DNA of 40,400 nucleotides from assembly GCA_902626505.1 (NCBI GenBank), contig CACOFQ010000013.1:1-40400 (forward strand). The letters run 5' to 3'. A model generated the notes under the pieces. That model did not search any database, was not told where the DNA came from, and saw only the letters and a list, made by a program, of their open reading frames with translations. The position numbers and the translations under genes were made by a program. Positions 1 through 8,678 of this stretch are shown one piece after another. The stretch's first letter is position 1. Each line of letters begins with the position of its first letter. This stretch comes from an uncultured Marinoscillum sp. GTDB lineage: Bacteria > Bacteroidota > Bacteroidia > Cytophagales > MED-G16.

Positions 1-511
1 TTGCTTCTTCTTCTGCTGGAGCTTCTTCTTTAGCTTCTTCTGCTTTAGCTGCTTCTTCTAATTTTTTCTTTAAATCTTCTTCTCTTTTCTTATTGTATGC
101 TTTTTCCTCTTCAATTTTTTTCTTCTTCTCTTTTTCTTGAGTTTCCGATACTGAATCTATTTTCTTAGTAATCTTAGCTTCTTTTTCTTTTAGCCAAGCT
201 TCTAATTTTTTATCTGCATCCTCTTGTTTTAGTGCTCCTTTTAATACACCAACTTGAAGGTGTTTTTTCATCATTACACCTTTATATGATAATATTGCTC
301 TTGCTGTTTCACTTGGTTGAGCACCTTTCATTACCCACTCTAGAGCTTTATCGAGATCTAAATTTATTGTTGCTGGATTTGAATTTGGGTTATAGTTACC
401 TATTTTCTCTATAATTTTTCCGTCTCTTGGAGATCTTGCGTCTGCAACTACTATATCATAGATTGCTAACTTTTTTCTTCCTCTTCTTGATAATCTAATT
501 TTTACTGCCAT
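1..511 (-). CDS. rpsP: 30S ribosomal protein S16, partial (3' end off window)
   Basis: Structural protein of the small ribosomal subunit. Reading the minus strand from the ATG at 511-509 gives MAVKIRLSRRGRKK, the conserved S16 N-terminus. It continues with an S16 core of about 80 residues that includes YDIVVADARSPRDG, IGNYNPN and GAQPSETARAIL. After about residue 105 the sequence becomes a Lys/Glu/Ala-rich tail (for example EKEKKKKIEEEKA and KKKLEEAAKAEEAKEEA) that stays open to base 1. The stop codon is therefore outside the window, with 170 codons visible. Typical S16 is 80-90 residues; Bacteroidota members commonly carry such an extension, so this is expected for the lineage. The repetitive GCTTCTTC-type DNA at 1-60 is simply this coding tail. 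The gene is divergent from sucA and has a convincing promoter at 563-592. Confidence 0.95.
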   Translation of the reverse strand, partial: MAVKIRLSRRGRKKLAIYDIVVADARSPRDGKIIEKIGNYNPNSNPATINLDLDKALEWVMKGAQPSETARAILSYKGVMMKKHLQVGVLKGALKQEDADKKLEAWLKEKEAKITKKIDSVSETQEKEKKKKIEEEKAYNKKREEDLKKKLEEAAKAEEAKEEAPAEEEA

Positions 512-562
512 AATATTTTGTTTAGATGGAACACGTCCATTAACGTTAAAAAAAATTGTGCG

Positions 563-592
563 CAAATATATACATATTAATAATATTTTCAA
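563..592 (-). promoter_or_regulatory. Bacteroidota-type promoter of rpsP
   Basis: On the minus strand, TTG at 592-590 is followed after 19 bases by TATATTTG at 570-563. This fits the Bacteroidota -33/-7 pattern (TTG, then TAnnTTTG). It lies 51 bases upstream of the rpsP ATG and is the most complete promoter in the window. Confidence 0.7.
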
Positions 593-692
593 CCATATGA
601 AATTATATTCCTTTTTTGGCTAATTTTTTGAGAATAAAGACTATTTATTTGTATAATCGTGTAAACGGTTTTCATATTATAATTTATATAAC

Positions 693-700
693 TATTTTTG
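693..700 (+). promoter_or_regulatory. -7 promoter element of sucA-odhB
   Basis: TATTTTTG matches TAnnTTTG and lies 33 bases upstream of the sucA ATG at 734. No clear TTG is visible at the expected -33 position. The last three bases form an in-frame TTG that an ORF caller could take as a start codon. Confidence 0.5.
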
Positions 701-733
701 TTAAAATTTGTAATAGTGACCAAGTATAACTAC

Positions 734-3412
734 ATGTCTGGATCTGATATCAACTATATGGACAATTTATATTCTAAATATAAATCTGACCCACATTCTG
801 TTGACATGTCATGGCAAAAATTTTTTGAAGGCTTTGATTACTCTATAACTAATTCTCTTGGATCTGTTAAATTCACTGAATCTTCAGTTTCTCAATTAAT
901 CGAAGCTTATAGAAGATATGGACATTTAAAGTCACTCACTAATCCAGTCAGAACACGAAGAGATCATAATGTTGATTTTTCAATTGAGAAATTTGGATTA
1001 TCTGATACGGATTTATCTCAAACATTTTCTGCAGGCTCTGAAATTGGAATTGAAAATGGTACTCTTAAAGAAATTCTAGAAAAATTAAATAAAATTTATT
1101 TAGGTCCTATTGGTTTTGAATATGTTAATATTAGAAATATAGAGGAGGTAAATTGGATAAAAGAATGGGTAGAAAATAAATGGTATTCTCAAAACATAAA
1201 CATTGATAAAAAGAAGAGTATTTTAACTAAGTTAAATGAGGCAGTAGTCTTTGAGAATTTTCTTCATACAAAATATATAGGTCAAAAGCGTTTCTCTCTT
1301 GAGGGTGGGGAAAATACCATAACCTTTTTAAATGAGATTGTAAACTCAGCATGCGATAATAATGTGAAAGAAGTTGTAATAGGCATGGCACACAGAGGCA
1401 GATTAAATGTTTTAACTAGTATACTTAAAAAAACTTATGATGAGGTTTTTAATGAGTTTGAAGGAAATATGGACCCTGACAAGATCTTTGGAGATGGAGA
1501 TGTTAAATACCATCTTGGATATAATAGTTATATAAATAGAGATAAAAATAATATTTATGTTAAGCTTATACCTAACCCTAGTCATTTAGAATCTGTTAAT
1601 CCTGTAGTTATGGGATATGTAAGAGCTCAAATTGATGAGGAGTATAAAGGTAATTTTAATTCTGCGATACCTATTCTTATTCATGGAGATGCTGCCATTG
1701 CCGGACAAGGAATCGTTTATGAAACTGTTCAAATGGCAAAGTTGAAAGGGTATCAAGTTGGAGGTGTTATCCATTTTGTTATTAATAATCAGATTGGTTT
1801 TACAACAGATTATGATGATGCTAGATCTAGTATTTATTGTACTGATTTAGCAAAAATTATTGATTCTCCTGTTTTACATGTAAATGGTGATGATCCAGAG
1901 GCTGTTTATTATGCTTCTCAGTTTGCTTTGGAATATAGGCAAAAGTTTAAAAAAGATGTATTCATAGATCTTCTTTGCTACAGAAGACATGGACATAATG
2001 AAAGTGATGAACCAAAATTTACACAACCTAATTTGTATAATTTAATTTCTAAGCATCCAAGCCCAAGAGATGTTTACTTTAAAAAGATTATTGAAAAAGA
2101 TAGTAAAATTGATAAAGGTCTGGCCGATAAATTAAACAAAGAATTTAAATCATTACTTCAAGAAAGACTTAATGAAGTTAAGCAGAAACCACTTCCTTAT
2201 AAGCCTCAAAAAAAAGATGAGGAATGGAATTTTTTAAGAAACTCAAACAAAAAAGATTTTATTAGTTCACCAAATACATCTATTAGTGAGAAAACAATTA
2301 ATAAAATTGGTAAATCGTTAATTACTATTCCAGAAGGATTTAAGCCTCTTAAGCAAATAATAAGATTATTAAAGGATAGAGAATCTAATTTTTTTGATAA
2401 AAAATTATTGAACTGGGCTGATGCTGAACTATTAGCATATGGTTCTTTATTACTTGATAACAAAAATGTCAGGATTTCTGGACAAGATGTAATTAGAGGA
2501 ACATTCTCACACAGGCACGCTAAGTTATTTGATGCTAATACAAATCAGCCATTTTCTCCTCTAAATAATCTTTCAGAACAGCAAGCTAATTTCAATATTT
2601 ATAATTCTCTTTTATCTGAATTTGGAGTATTAGGTTTTGAGTATGGTTATTCAATGGCAAGCCCAAATACTCTTGTAGTATGGGAGGCACAATTTGGTGA
2701 CTTTTCAAATGGTGCTCAAGTTATAATTGATCAGTTTATATCTTCAGCAGAAACAAAATGGGAGAAAATGAATGGACTTTTAGTATTACTGCCTCATGGT
2801 TATGAAGGTCAAGGACCTGAACATTCAAGTGCAAGACCACAGAGGCTATTAAGCTTATGCTCTGAGGATAATATGGTAGTTGCTAACTTAACTACACCTG
2901 CAAATTTATTTCATCTAATTAGAAGGCAATTGGCTTGGGAGTTTAGAAAGCCTTGTTTTCTGCTTAGTCCAAAAAGTTTACTAAGACATCCTTCTGTTAT
3001 TTCTAATTTTGATGATTTTACAAACTCTCAATTCCAAGAGATAATAGATGATAATGTAAAAAGTAAAAAATTAATTAAGAGAGTAATACTTTGTACAGGA
3101 AAGTTTTATTATGATTTAGACGAATATAGGCAGGGTAACAATATAAAAGATGTTGCTATTGTAAGAATTGAGCAATTAAGCCCTTTCCCAAAATCAAAAA
3201 TCGAAAAAATCTTAAATACTTACTCAAATGCTAAAAAGATAATTTGGGCACAAGAAGAAAACCAAAATATGGGTTATTGGTCTTACATATCTTCATTCAA
3301 TTTAAAAAATATTGAACTGTTTTCAAGAAAAAGAAGTTCATCTCCGTCAACTGGGTTTCTTAAAGTACACTTGAAAGAACAAGACGAATTAATTAAAAAA
3401 ATATTTAACTGA
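734..3412 (+). CDS. sucA: 2-oxoglutarate dehydrogenase E1 component
   Basis: Thiamine-diphosphate-dependent E1 of the 2-oxoglutarate dehydrogenase complex. It decarboxylates 2-oxoglutarate and passes the succinyl group to the E2 lipoyl arm (cytoplasm, TCA cycle). The N-terminus has the E1o signature NLYSKYKSDPHSVDMSWQ. Then come GMAHRGRLNVL (about residue 217), YHLGYN, NPSHLESVNPVVMG, IHGDAAIAGQG (about 316), VNGDDPEAV (about 383), RRHGHNESDEP (about 416) and FSHRHAKL in the pyrimidine-binding half (about 591). I chose the ATG at 734 (892 aa, normal for the family). The upstream in-frame TTG at 698 lies inside the likely -7 element and would add residues not seen in E1. odhB follows after 6 bases, so the two are co-transcribed; the E3 gene is not in the window. 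Confidence 0.96.
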   Translation: MSGSDINYMDNLYSKYKSDPHSVDMSWQKFFEGFDYSITNSLGSVKFTESSVSQLIEAYRRYGHLKSLTNPVRTRRDHNVDFSIEKFGLSDTDLSQTFSAGSEIGIENGTLKEILEKLNKIYLGPIGFEYVNIRNIEEVNWIKEWVENKWYSQNINIDKKKSILTKLNEAVVFENFLHTKYIGQKRFSLEGGENTITFLNEIVNSACDNNVKEVVIGMAHRGRLNVLTSILKKTYDEVFNEFEGNMDPDKIFGDGDVKYHLGYNSYINRDKNNIYVKLIPNPSHLESVNPVVMGYVRAQIDEEYKGNFNSAIPILIHGDAAIAGQGIVYETVQMAKLKGYQVGGVIHFVINNQIGFTTDYDDARSSIYCTDLAKIIDSPVLHVNGDDPEAVYYASQFALEYRQKFKKDVFIDLLCYRRHGHNESDEPKFTQPNLYNLISKHPSPRDVYFKKIIEKDSKIDKGLADKLNKEFKSLLQERLNEVKQKPLPYKPQKKDEEWNFLRNSNKKDFISSPNTSISEKTINKIGKSLITIPEGFKPLKQIIRLLKDRESNFFDKKLLNWADAELLAYGSLLLDNKNVRISGQDVIRGTFSHRHAKLFDANTNQPFSPLNNLSEQQANFNIYNSLLSEFGVLGFEYGYSMASPNTLVVWEAQFGDFSNGAQVIIDQFISSAETKWEKMNGLLVLLPHGYEGQGPEHSSARPQRLLSLCSEDNMVVANLTTPANLFHLIRRQLAWEFRKPCFLLSPKSLLRHPSVISNFDDFTNSQFQEIIDDNVKSKKLIKRVILCTGKFYYDLDEYRQGNNIKDVAIVRIEQLSPFPKSKIEKILNTYSNAKKIIWAQEENQNMGYWSYISSFNLKNIELFSRKRSSSPSTGFLKVHLKEQDELIKKIFN

Positions 3413-3418
3413 TTTAAT

Positions 3419-4621
3419 ATGAAAAATGAAATAATTAAAATGATGGTACCAGCTGTTGGGGAATCTATAAATGAGGTAACCATATCTTCTTGGTTAAAAA
3501 AAGACGGTGATGCTGTTGAACTTGACGAAGTCATTGCTGAAATAGATTCTGATAAAGCAACTTTTGATTTAACTGCTGAATCTTCAGGTATATTAAAAAT
3601 TGAAGCACAAGAGGGAGATACTTTAGAAATAGGTGCACCTATATGTTCAATAGAACAGGGTGATTTTAAAGCTCAAGAATCAGCTAAATCTATAAAATCT
3701 GAAGATGAAACTGAAGAACAACCTAAAGACGCCGACATCAAAGAGATAGAAGAAAAAAGAGAAGATTCAACAAGTAATGTAACACCTGTTGCTCAAAAAA
3801 TAATTGATGATAAAGGTATTGACATAAATAATATTAGTGGTTCAGGTGCTGGTGGAAAAATTACTAAAGAAGATGTATTAAATGTTACTAGCAGTAATAC
3901 TGAAGAAAAATTAGAAATAACTGAGAGTCAGAATAGAGTAAAGATGACTCAGCTTAGAAAAACAATTGCTAAAAGATTGGTCAGTGTTAAAAACGAGACA
4001 GCTATGTTAACAACATTTAATGAAGTTGACATGTCATCAATTATGGATTTAAGATCAAAATATAAAGAATCTTTCAAAGAGAAATATGGCGTTAATTTAG
4101 GTTTTATGTCATTTTTTACGAAAGCTTGTTGTGTTGCTTTGAAGGAGTGGCCTGCAGTTAATGCTATGATTGAAGGTGATGAAATTGTATATAATGATAA
4201 TTGTCATATCTCTATCGCAGTTTCAACTCCAAAAGGACTTGTAGTTCCGGTAATTAGAAAAGCAGATGAATTAGGATTTGATGATATTGAAAATGAAGTT
4301 ATAAGGTTAGCTACAAAGGCTAGAGATGGTAAACTTTCTATAGATGAAATGCAAGGAGGAACTTTTACAATAACTAATGGTGGAATTTTTGGTTCTATGT
4401 TATCAACACCAATTATAAATGCTCCTCAGTCAGCTATTTTAGGAATGCATAATATTGTTAAAAGAGGTGTAGTAGTTAATGATGAATTGGTAATAAAACC
4501 AATGATGTATTTAGCATTATCTTATGACCACAGAATAATAGATGGAAGAGAGTCTGTTAGTTTTCTCGTTAGGATTAAAGAATTATTAGAGGACCCATCA
4601 AGACTTATGCTTGAAATATAA
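3419..4621 (+). CDS. odhB: Dihydrolipoyllysine-residue succinyltransferase (E2 of 2-oxoglutarate dehydrogenase)
   Basis: Core E2 of the 2-oxoglutarate dehydrogenase complex; transfers the succinyl group from lipoamide to CoA. Domains in order: one lipoyl domain (residues about 3-78) with the lipoylated lysine in DSDKATFD (about K46); an acidic Glu/Lys-rich linker (about 80-118); a peripheral subunit-binding domain (about 120-156, [15 protein letters not shown] with [13 protein letters not shown]); and the acyltransferase domain with the active-site HxxxDG in [10 protein letters not shown] (about 368-377). The 400 residues match the usual one-lipoyl-domain E2o. The gene starts 6 bases after sucA, so translation and supply of E1 and E2 are probably coupled. 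I also considered E2p or branched-chain E2, but the 2-oxoglutarate-specific E1 upstream settles the substrate. Confidence 0.96.
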   Translation: MKNEIIKMMVPAVGESINEVTISSWLKKDGDAVELDEVIAEIDSDKATFDLTAESSGILKIEAQEGDTLEIGAPICSIEQGDFKAQESAKSIKSEDETEEQPKDADIKEIEEKREDSTSNVTPVAQKIIDDKGIDINNISGSGAGGKITKEDVLNVTSSNTEEKLEITESQNRVKMTQLRKTIAKRLVSVKNETAMLTTFNEVDMSSIMDLRSKYKESFKEKYGVNLGFMSFFTKACCVALKEWPAVNAMIEGDEIVYNDNCHISIAVSTPKGLVVPVIRKADELGFDDIENEVIRLATKARDGKLSIDEMQGGTFTITNGGIFGSMLSTPIINAPQSAILGMHNIVKRGVVVNDELVIKPMMYLALSYDHRIIDGRESVSFLVRIKELLEDPSRLMLEI

Positions 4622-4750
4622 TTAGGTTGTTAAAACTATATCGATTTCATTAATTGGTAGAACTAACTAAACATTCATTAATTCAGTTAAATTTTTCTTT
4701 TTTTTATAAAGATTTTGAGAATTACAATTTATATTGCAAAATAAATTTCC

Positions 4751-7564
4751 ATGCCTCGAGACAAGAGCATCAAGTCAATTTTAATCATCGGTTCAGGTCC
4801 TATTGTTATTGGTCAAGCATGTGAATTCGACTATTCAGGATCGCAAGCATCTAGGTCACTTAGAGAAGAGGGAATCGAGGTAACTCTGATAAATTCTAAT
4901 CCAGCCACGATAATGACAGATTCTGTTACAGCTGATAATATTTATTTAAAACCTCTAACAAAAAAATCTATAATAAAGATTTTAGAAAAACATAAAATTG
5001 ATGCTGTTCTACCTACAATGGGGGGACAAACTGCACTGAATTTAGCAATTGATTGTGATAAAGCCGGTATTTGGGAAAAGTATAAGGTAAGGATGATTGG
5101 TGTAAATGTTGATGCAATCAATACAACTGAAGATAGAGAGCTTTTTAGATTAAAAATGAAAGAGCTTAATGTCAATGTGTGTAAGGGTGAGATTGCTAAA
5201 TCCTATTTGAGAGGAAAAGAAATTGCACAAGAAATTGGATTTCCTCTAGTCATTAGACCATCATTTACTTTAGGTGGGTCTGGTGGAGGGTTTGTTGAAG
5301 AAGAAAAAGATTTTGACAATGCCCTAAATCACGGATTAAATAAATCTCCTGTTCATGAGGTTCTTGTCGAACAAAGTGTTCTGGGGTGGAAAGAGTATGA
5401 GCTGGAGTTATTAAGAGATAATATTGGTAATGTAATTATCATCTGTTCTATAGAAAATTTTGACGCTATGGGAATTCATACCGGTGACTCAATTACAGTT
5501 GCGCCTGCTATGACTCTCCCTGATACTGTTTACCAAGAAATGAGAAACTTGGCAATTAAAATGATGAATGGTATTGGTGATTTTGCTGGTGGATGTAATG
5601 TTCAATTTGCAGTAAATCCTGAGACTGATGATATTATAGGAATTGAAATAAACCCTAGAGTATCTCGATCTTCTGCCTTAGCCTCAAAAGCCACAGGTTA
5701 TCCTATTGCTAAAGTTGCTGCAAAGTTAGCTATAGGCTATAATCTTGATGAACTTAAAAATCAAATAACGGGCACTACTTCTGCGTTTTTTGAGCCTTCT
5801 TTAGACTATGTAATTGTAAAAATTCCAAGATGGAATTTCGATAAATTTAAGGGATCTGACAGGAGACTAGGTCTTCAAATGAAGTCTGTGGGAGAAGCCA
5901 TGGGAATTGGTAATAATTTCCAAGAAGCACTTCAGAAAGCTTGTCAATCACTAGAGATAAAAAGAAATGGATTAGGTGCTGATGGTAGGGAGTTAAAAGA
6001 TCAGAATAAATTATTAGAAAGCCTCAAAAATCCAAGTTGGAATAGATTATTTCATATTTATGATGCTTTAAAATTAGGATTACCTTTTAATACTATTCAG
6101 CAGCTAACTAAAATAGATAAATGGTTCCTTAATCAAATTAATGAGTTAGTGCTTTTAGAAAGAGAAGCTCAAAATTATGAGTTAGATACTTTACCAAAAA
6201 ATATTCTAAAACTAATGAAAGAGAAGGGGTACGCAGACAGACAGATTGCCCATCTTCTAGGATGTTTAGAAAGTGAAATATTCAATAAAAGGATGGAGCT
6301 AAATATTAAAAGAAACTATAAGTTAGTTGATACTTGTGCTGCCGAGTTTGAAGCTGCTACTCCTTATTATTATTCTACTTTTGGCGATGAAAATGAGTCG
6401 GTATCTTCTGACAGAGAAAAGGTTATTGTGATTGGTTCTGGTCCAAATAGAATAGGTCAAGGAATTGAGTTTGATTATTGTTGTGTCCATGGTATCCTTG
6501 CAGCAAAAGAATGTGGTTATGAGACTATAATGATAAATTGTAACCCTGAAACAGTTTCAACAGATTTTGATGTTGCTGATAAACTATATTTTGAACCTGT
6601 TTTTTGGGAGCATCTATATGAAATTATATTACACGAAAAACCTATCGGTGTAATAGTACAGCTTGGTGGACAAACAGCATTAAAATTATCTGAAAAATTA
6701 CATAATTATGGCATTAAGATTTTAGGAACTTCCTTTGATGCATTGGATTTAGCAGAAGATAGAGGAAGGTTTTCTGATTTATTGAAAGAGAATAAAATTC
6801 CTTACCCAGAATATGGGACAATTGAAACAGCTACTGATGCAATTGAATTATCAAGGGAAATAGGGTTTCCACTTCTTGTAAGACCTTCGTATGTTTTAGG
6901 TGGTCAGTCTATGAAAATAGTAATTAATGAAAAGGAGCTTGAAGAACATGTTGTTGATTTGATTAAAGATAAACCAGAGGGAAAGATTTTATTAGATCAC
7001 TTTCTAGAGGGAGCAATAGAAGCAGAGGCTGATGCCATATGCGATGGAAAAAATGTATATATAATTGGGATTATGGAACATGTTGAGCCAGCAGGTATTC
7101 ACTCTGGTGATTCAAATGCTGTACTGCCACCTTATAGTTTAGGAGATTTTGTTATTAATCAAATTAAGAAGTTCACACAAAAAATTGCTGTTGCTCTAAA
7201 AACTGTTGGGCTCATCAATATTCAGTTTGCTATAAAAGATGATAAAGTATATATAATAGAAGCAAATCCTAGATCTTCAAGAACAGTTCCTTTCATATCA
7301 AAAGCATACAGAGAACCATATGTGAATTATGCTGTAAAAATAATTCTTGGAAAAAATAAAGTAACAGACTTTAAAATGAATCCACATAAAAATGGGTACT
7401 CTATTAAAGAACCAGTATTTTCTTTTGATAAATTTCCTAATGTGAATAAAGAACTTGGGCCTGAAATGAAATCAACGGGAGAATCTATTTATTTTATTGA
7501 TGATTTAATGGATGATTATTTTCTTGATATTTATTCAAAAAGAAATCTCTACCTTAGTAAATAA
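4751..7564 (+). CDS. carB: Carbamoyl-phosphate synthase large subunit, without the MGS-like domain
   Basis: Synthetase subunit that makes carbamoyl phosphate from bicarbonate, ammonia (delivered by CarA) and two ATP, for pyrimidines and arginine. Two homologous ATP-grasp halves are visible. The first starts with SILIIGSGPIVIGQACEFDYSG and contains EINPRVSRSSALASKATGYP. The second starts near residue 557 with VIVIGSGPNRIGQGIEFDY and contains EANPRSSRTVPFISKA. The protein stops at 937 residues, soon after ELGPEMKSTGES. The roughly 130-residue MGS-like allosteric domain, which binds UMP and ornithine in the E. coli enzyme (about 1070 aa), is therefore missing. From memory, flavobacterial CarB proteins are about 950 aa, so this is probably the lineage form and not a local truncation. 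The stop codon overlaps the ATG of the next small gene by one base (TAATG). carA is not in the window. Confidence 0.96.
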   Translation: MPRDKSIKSILIIGSGPIVIGQACEFDYSGSQASRSLREEGIEVTLINSNPATIMTDSVTADNIYLKPLTKKSIIKILEKHKIDAVLPTMGGQTALNLAIDCDKAGIWEKYKVRMIGVNVDAINTTEDRELFRLKMKELNVNVCKGEIAKSYLRGKEIAQEIGFPLVIRPSFTLGGSGGGFVEEEKDFDNALNHGLNKSPVHEVLVEQSVLGWKEYELELLRDNIGNVIIICSIENFDAMGIHTGDSITVAPAMTLPDTVYQEMRNLAIKMMNGIGDFAGGCNVQFAVNPETDDIIGIEINPRVSRSSALASKATGYPIAKVAAKLAIGYNLDELKNQITGTTSAFFEPSLDYVIVKIPRWNFDKFKGSDRRLGLQMKSVGEAMGIGNNFQEALQKACQSLEIKRNGLGADGRELKDQNKLLESLKNPSWNRLFHIYDALKLGLPFNTIQQLTKIDKWFLNQINELVLLEREAQNYELDTLPKNILKLMKEKGYADRQIAHLLGCLESEIFNKRMELNIKRNYKLVDTCAAEFEAATPYYYSTFGDENESVSSDREKVIVIGSGPNRIGQGIEFDYCCVHGILAAKECGYETIMINCNPETVSTDFDVADKLYFEPVFWEHLYEIILHEKPIGVIVQLGGQTALKLSEKLHNYGIKILGTSFDALDLAEDRGRFSDLLKENKIPYPEYGTIETATDAIELSREIGFPLLVRPSYVLGGQSMKIVINEKELEEHVVDLIKDKPEGKILLDHFLEGAIEAEADAICDGKNVYIIGIMEHVEPAGIHSGDSNAVLPPYSLGDFVINQIKKFTQKIAVALKTVGLINIQFAIKDDKVYIIEANPRSSRTVPFISKAYREPYVNYAVKIILGKNKVTDFKMNPHKNGYSIKEPVFSFDKFPNVNKELGPEMKSTGESIYFIDDLMDDYFLDIYSKRNLYLSK

Positions 7565-7743
7565 TGCTTAAGTTTTTATTATTTATATTCATACTTATCT
7601 ATGTTATTTATAAAATTTCAACATTTTATGTAAAAACATTTATAGGTAAATCAGTTAATAATTTTAAAAAATCTAAGAATGTTAAAAAGAATGGAATTCT
7701 AGATGAAGAGGGAGACTTTATCGATTATGAAGAAGTAGATTAA
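7564..7743 (+). CDS. Small single-pass membrane protein, DUF4834-like
   Basis: A 59-residue protein. Its ATG shares one base with the carB stop codon (TAATG). Residues 3-17 (KFLLFIFILIYVIYK) form one hydrophobic helix. They are followed by a basic linker rich in Lys and Asn and an acidic tail ending EGDFIDYEEVD. The order of N-terminal helix, basic linker and conserved-looking acidic end resembles the DUF4834 family of small Bacteroidota membrane proteins. The family match is from memory and the function is unknown. The tight junction with carB and the 17-base gap to accD suggest that all three are on one transcript. Codon use looks like the neighbours, and the frame is closed by stops just outside, so I regard it as a real gene despite its length. 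Confidence 0.72.
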   Translation: MLKFLLFIFILIYVIYKISTFYVKTFIGKSVNNFKKSKNVKKNGILDEEGDFIDYEEVD

Positions 7744-7760
7744 ATTTCTAACTTTACAAC

Positions 7761-8603
7761 ATGAATTGGTTTAGTAGAAAACAAAAAAATATTAATACAC
7801 CAACCTCGCAGAAGAAAGAATTGCCTGATGGTATGTGGTATAAAACCCCAGGTGGTTCAATAGTTCATATAAGAGAATTAAAAAACAATTCCTTTGTTTG
7901 CCCTGAAGATGACTACCATGTTAGAATTGGATCTAAAGAATACTTCGAAATTCTTTTTGACAATAAATCATTTACAGAATTAGATAAAGATCTTATGTCA
8001 TCGGATCCCTTAAAGTTTTCAGATACTAAATCCTATAAAGATAGAGTTTCAAAATCTGTAAAATCTACAGGTCTAAATGATGCTATTAGAACTGCCCATG
8101 GAAAATTAGATGGTCATAAAATAGTGATTTCTTGTATGGATTTTTCTTTTATTGGAGGATCAATGGGTTCTGTTGTAGGAGAGAAAATTTCTAGAGCTAT
8201 AGATTTTTCTTTAAAAAATAAAACACCTTTAATGATAATTTCTAAATCGGGAGGAGCAAGAATGATGGAATCAACATATTCATTGATGCAAATGGCTAAA
8301 ACCTCCGCTAAATTATCTCTTTTGTCAAAAAATAAAATACCATATATTTCTCTGATGACTGACCCAACAACAGGTGGGGTATCTGCCTCTTATGCCATGC
8401 TAGGAGATTTTAATATTGCAGAGCCTGGAGCATTAATTGGATTTGCTGGTCCTCGAGTTATCAAGGAGACAATAGGATCAAATCTTCCAAAAGGTTTTCA
8501 AAGATCTGAGTTTTTAGTTGACCATGGTTTTCTTGATTTTATAGTGGATAGAAGAGACTTGAAAAACAAAATTTCAAAATTATTAAAGATGTTAAAAAAC
8601 TAA
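7761..8603 (+). CDS. accD: Acetyl-CoA carboxylase carboxyltransferase subunit beta
   Basis: Beta half of the carboxyltransferase that moves the carboxyl group from biotin to acetyl-CoA, forming malonyl-CoA for fatty-acid synthesis. The crotonase-like core is clear: [75 protein letters not shown], and the end motif FLVDHGFLD. The length (280 aa) is normal. The odd part is the N-terminal zinc ribbon. E. coli AccD has four cysteines there; here the equivalent segment reads MWYKTPGGS then [11 protein letters not shown], so only one cysteine (residue 47) remains and zinc cannot be held in the usual way. accA and biotin-carrier genes are not in the window. The gene lies 17 bases after the small membrane protein gene. 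Confidence 0.95.
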   Translation: MNWFSRKQKNINTPTSQKKELPDGMWYKTPGGSIVHIRELKNNSFVCPEDDYHVRIGSKEYFEILFDNKSFTELDKDLMSSDPLKFSDTKSYKDRVSKSVKSTGLNDAIRTAHGKLDGHKIVISCMDFSFIGGSMGSVVGEKISRAIDFSLKNKTPLMIISKSGGARMMESTYSLMQMAKTSAKLSLLSKNKIPYISLMTDPTTGGVSASYAMLGDFNIAEPGALIGFAGPRVIKETIGSNLPKGFQRSEFLVDHGFLDFIVDRRDLKNKISKLLKMLKN

Positions 8604-8648
8604 TTTTTATTTTTTTTTAAAATATAATATATCAAATTTTTTCTGATT

Positions 8649-8656
8649 TATATTTG
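8649..8656 (+). promoter_or_regulatory. -7 promoter element of nqrF
   Basis: TATATTTG is a perfect TAnnTTTG match ending 22 bases before the nqrF GTG start. No TTG is visible at the -33 position; the upstream stretch is almost pure A/T. It implies that nqrF is transcribed separately from accD. Confidence 0.5.
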
Positions 8657-8678
8657 TCAAAAATTTTAAGAAAAAACA

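Noticed and set aside
1-130. Repetitive GCTTCTTC-like DNA resembling a microsatellite or tandem repeat
   Set aside because: It is the coding DNA for the Ala/Glu/Lys-rich tail of S16 on the minus strand, in frame with the core.
232-414. A 60-residue Leu-rich plus-strand ORF that looks like a small membrane protein
   Set aside because: It is fully antisense to rpsP, which has clear homology; no promoter or start context supports it.
512-733. Possible small RNA or riboswitch between rpsP and sucA
   Set aside because: The 222 bases are AT-rich with promoter elements in both directions and no evident stable structure.
4622-4750. Possible riboswitch or attenuator before carB
   Set aside because: No convincing stem-loop followed by a T-run and no leader peptide were found; only a short direct repeat is visible.
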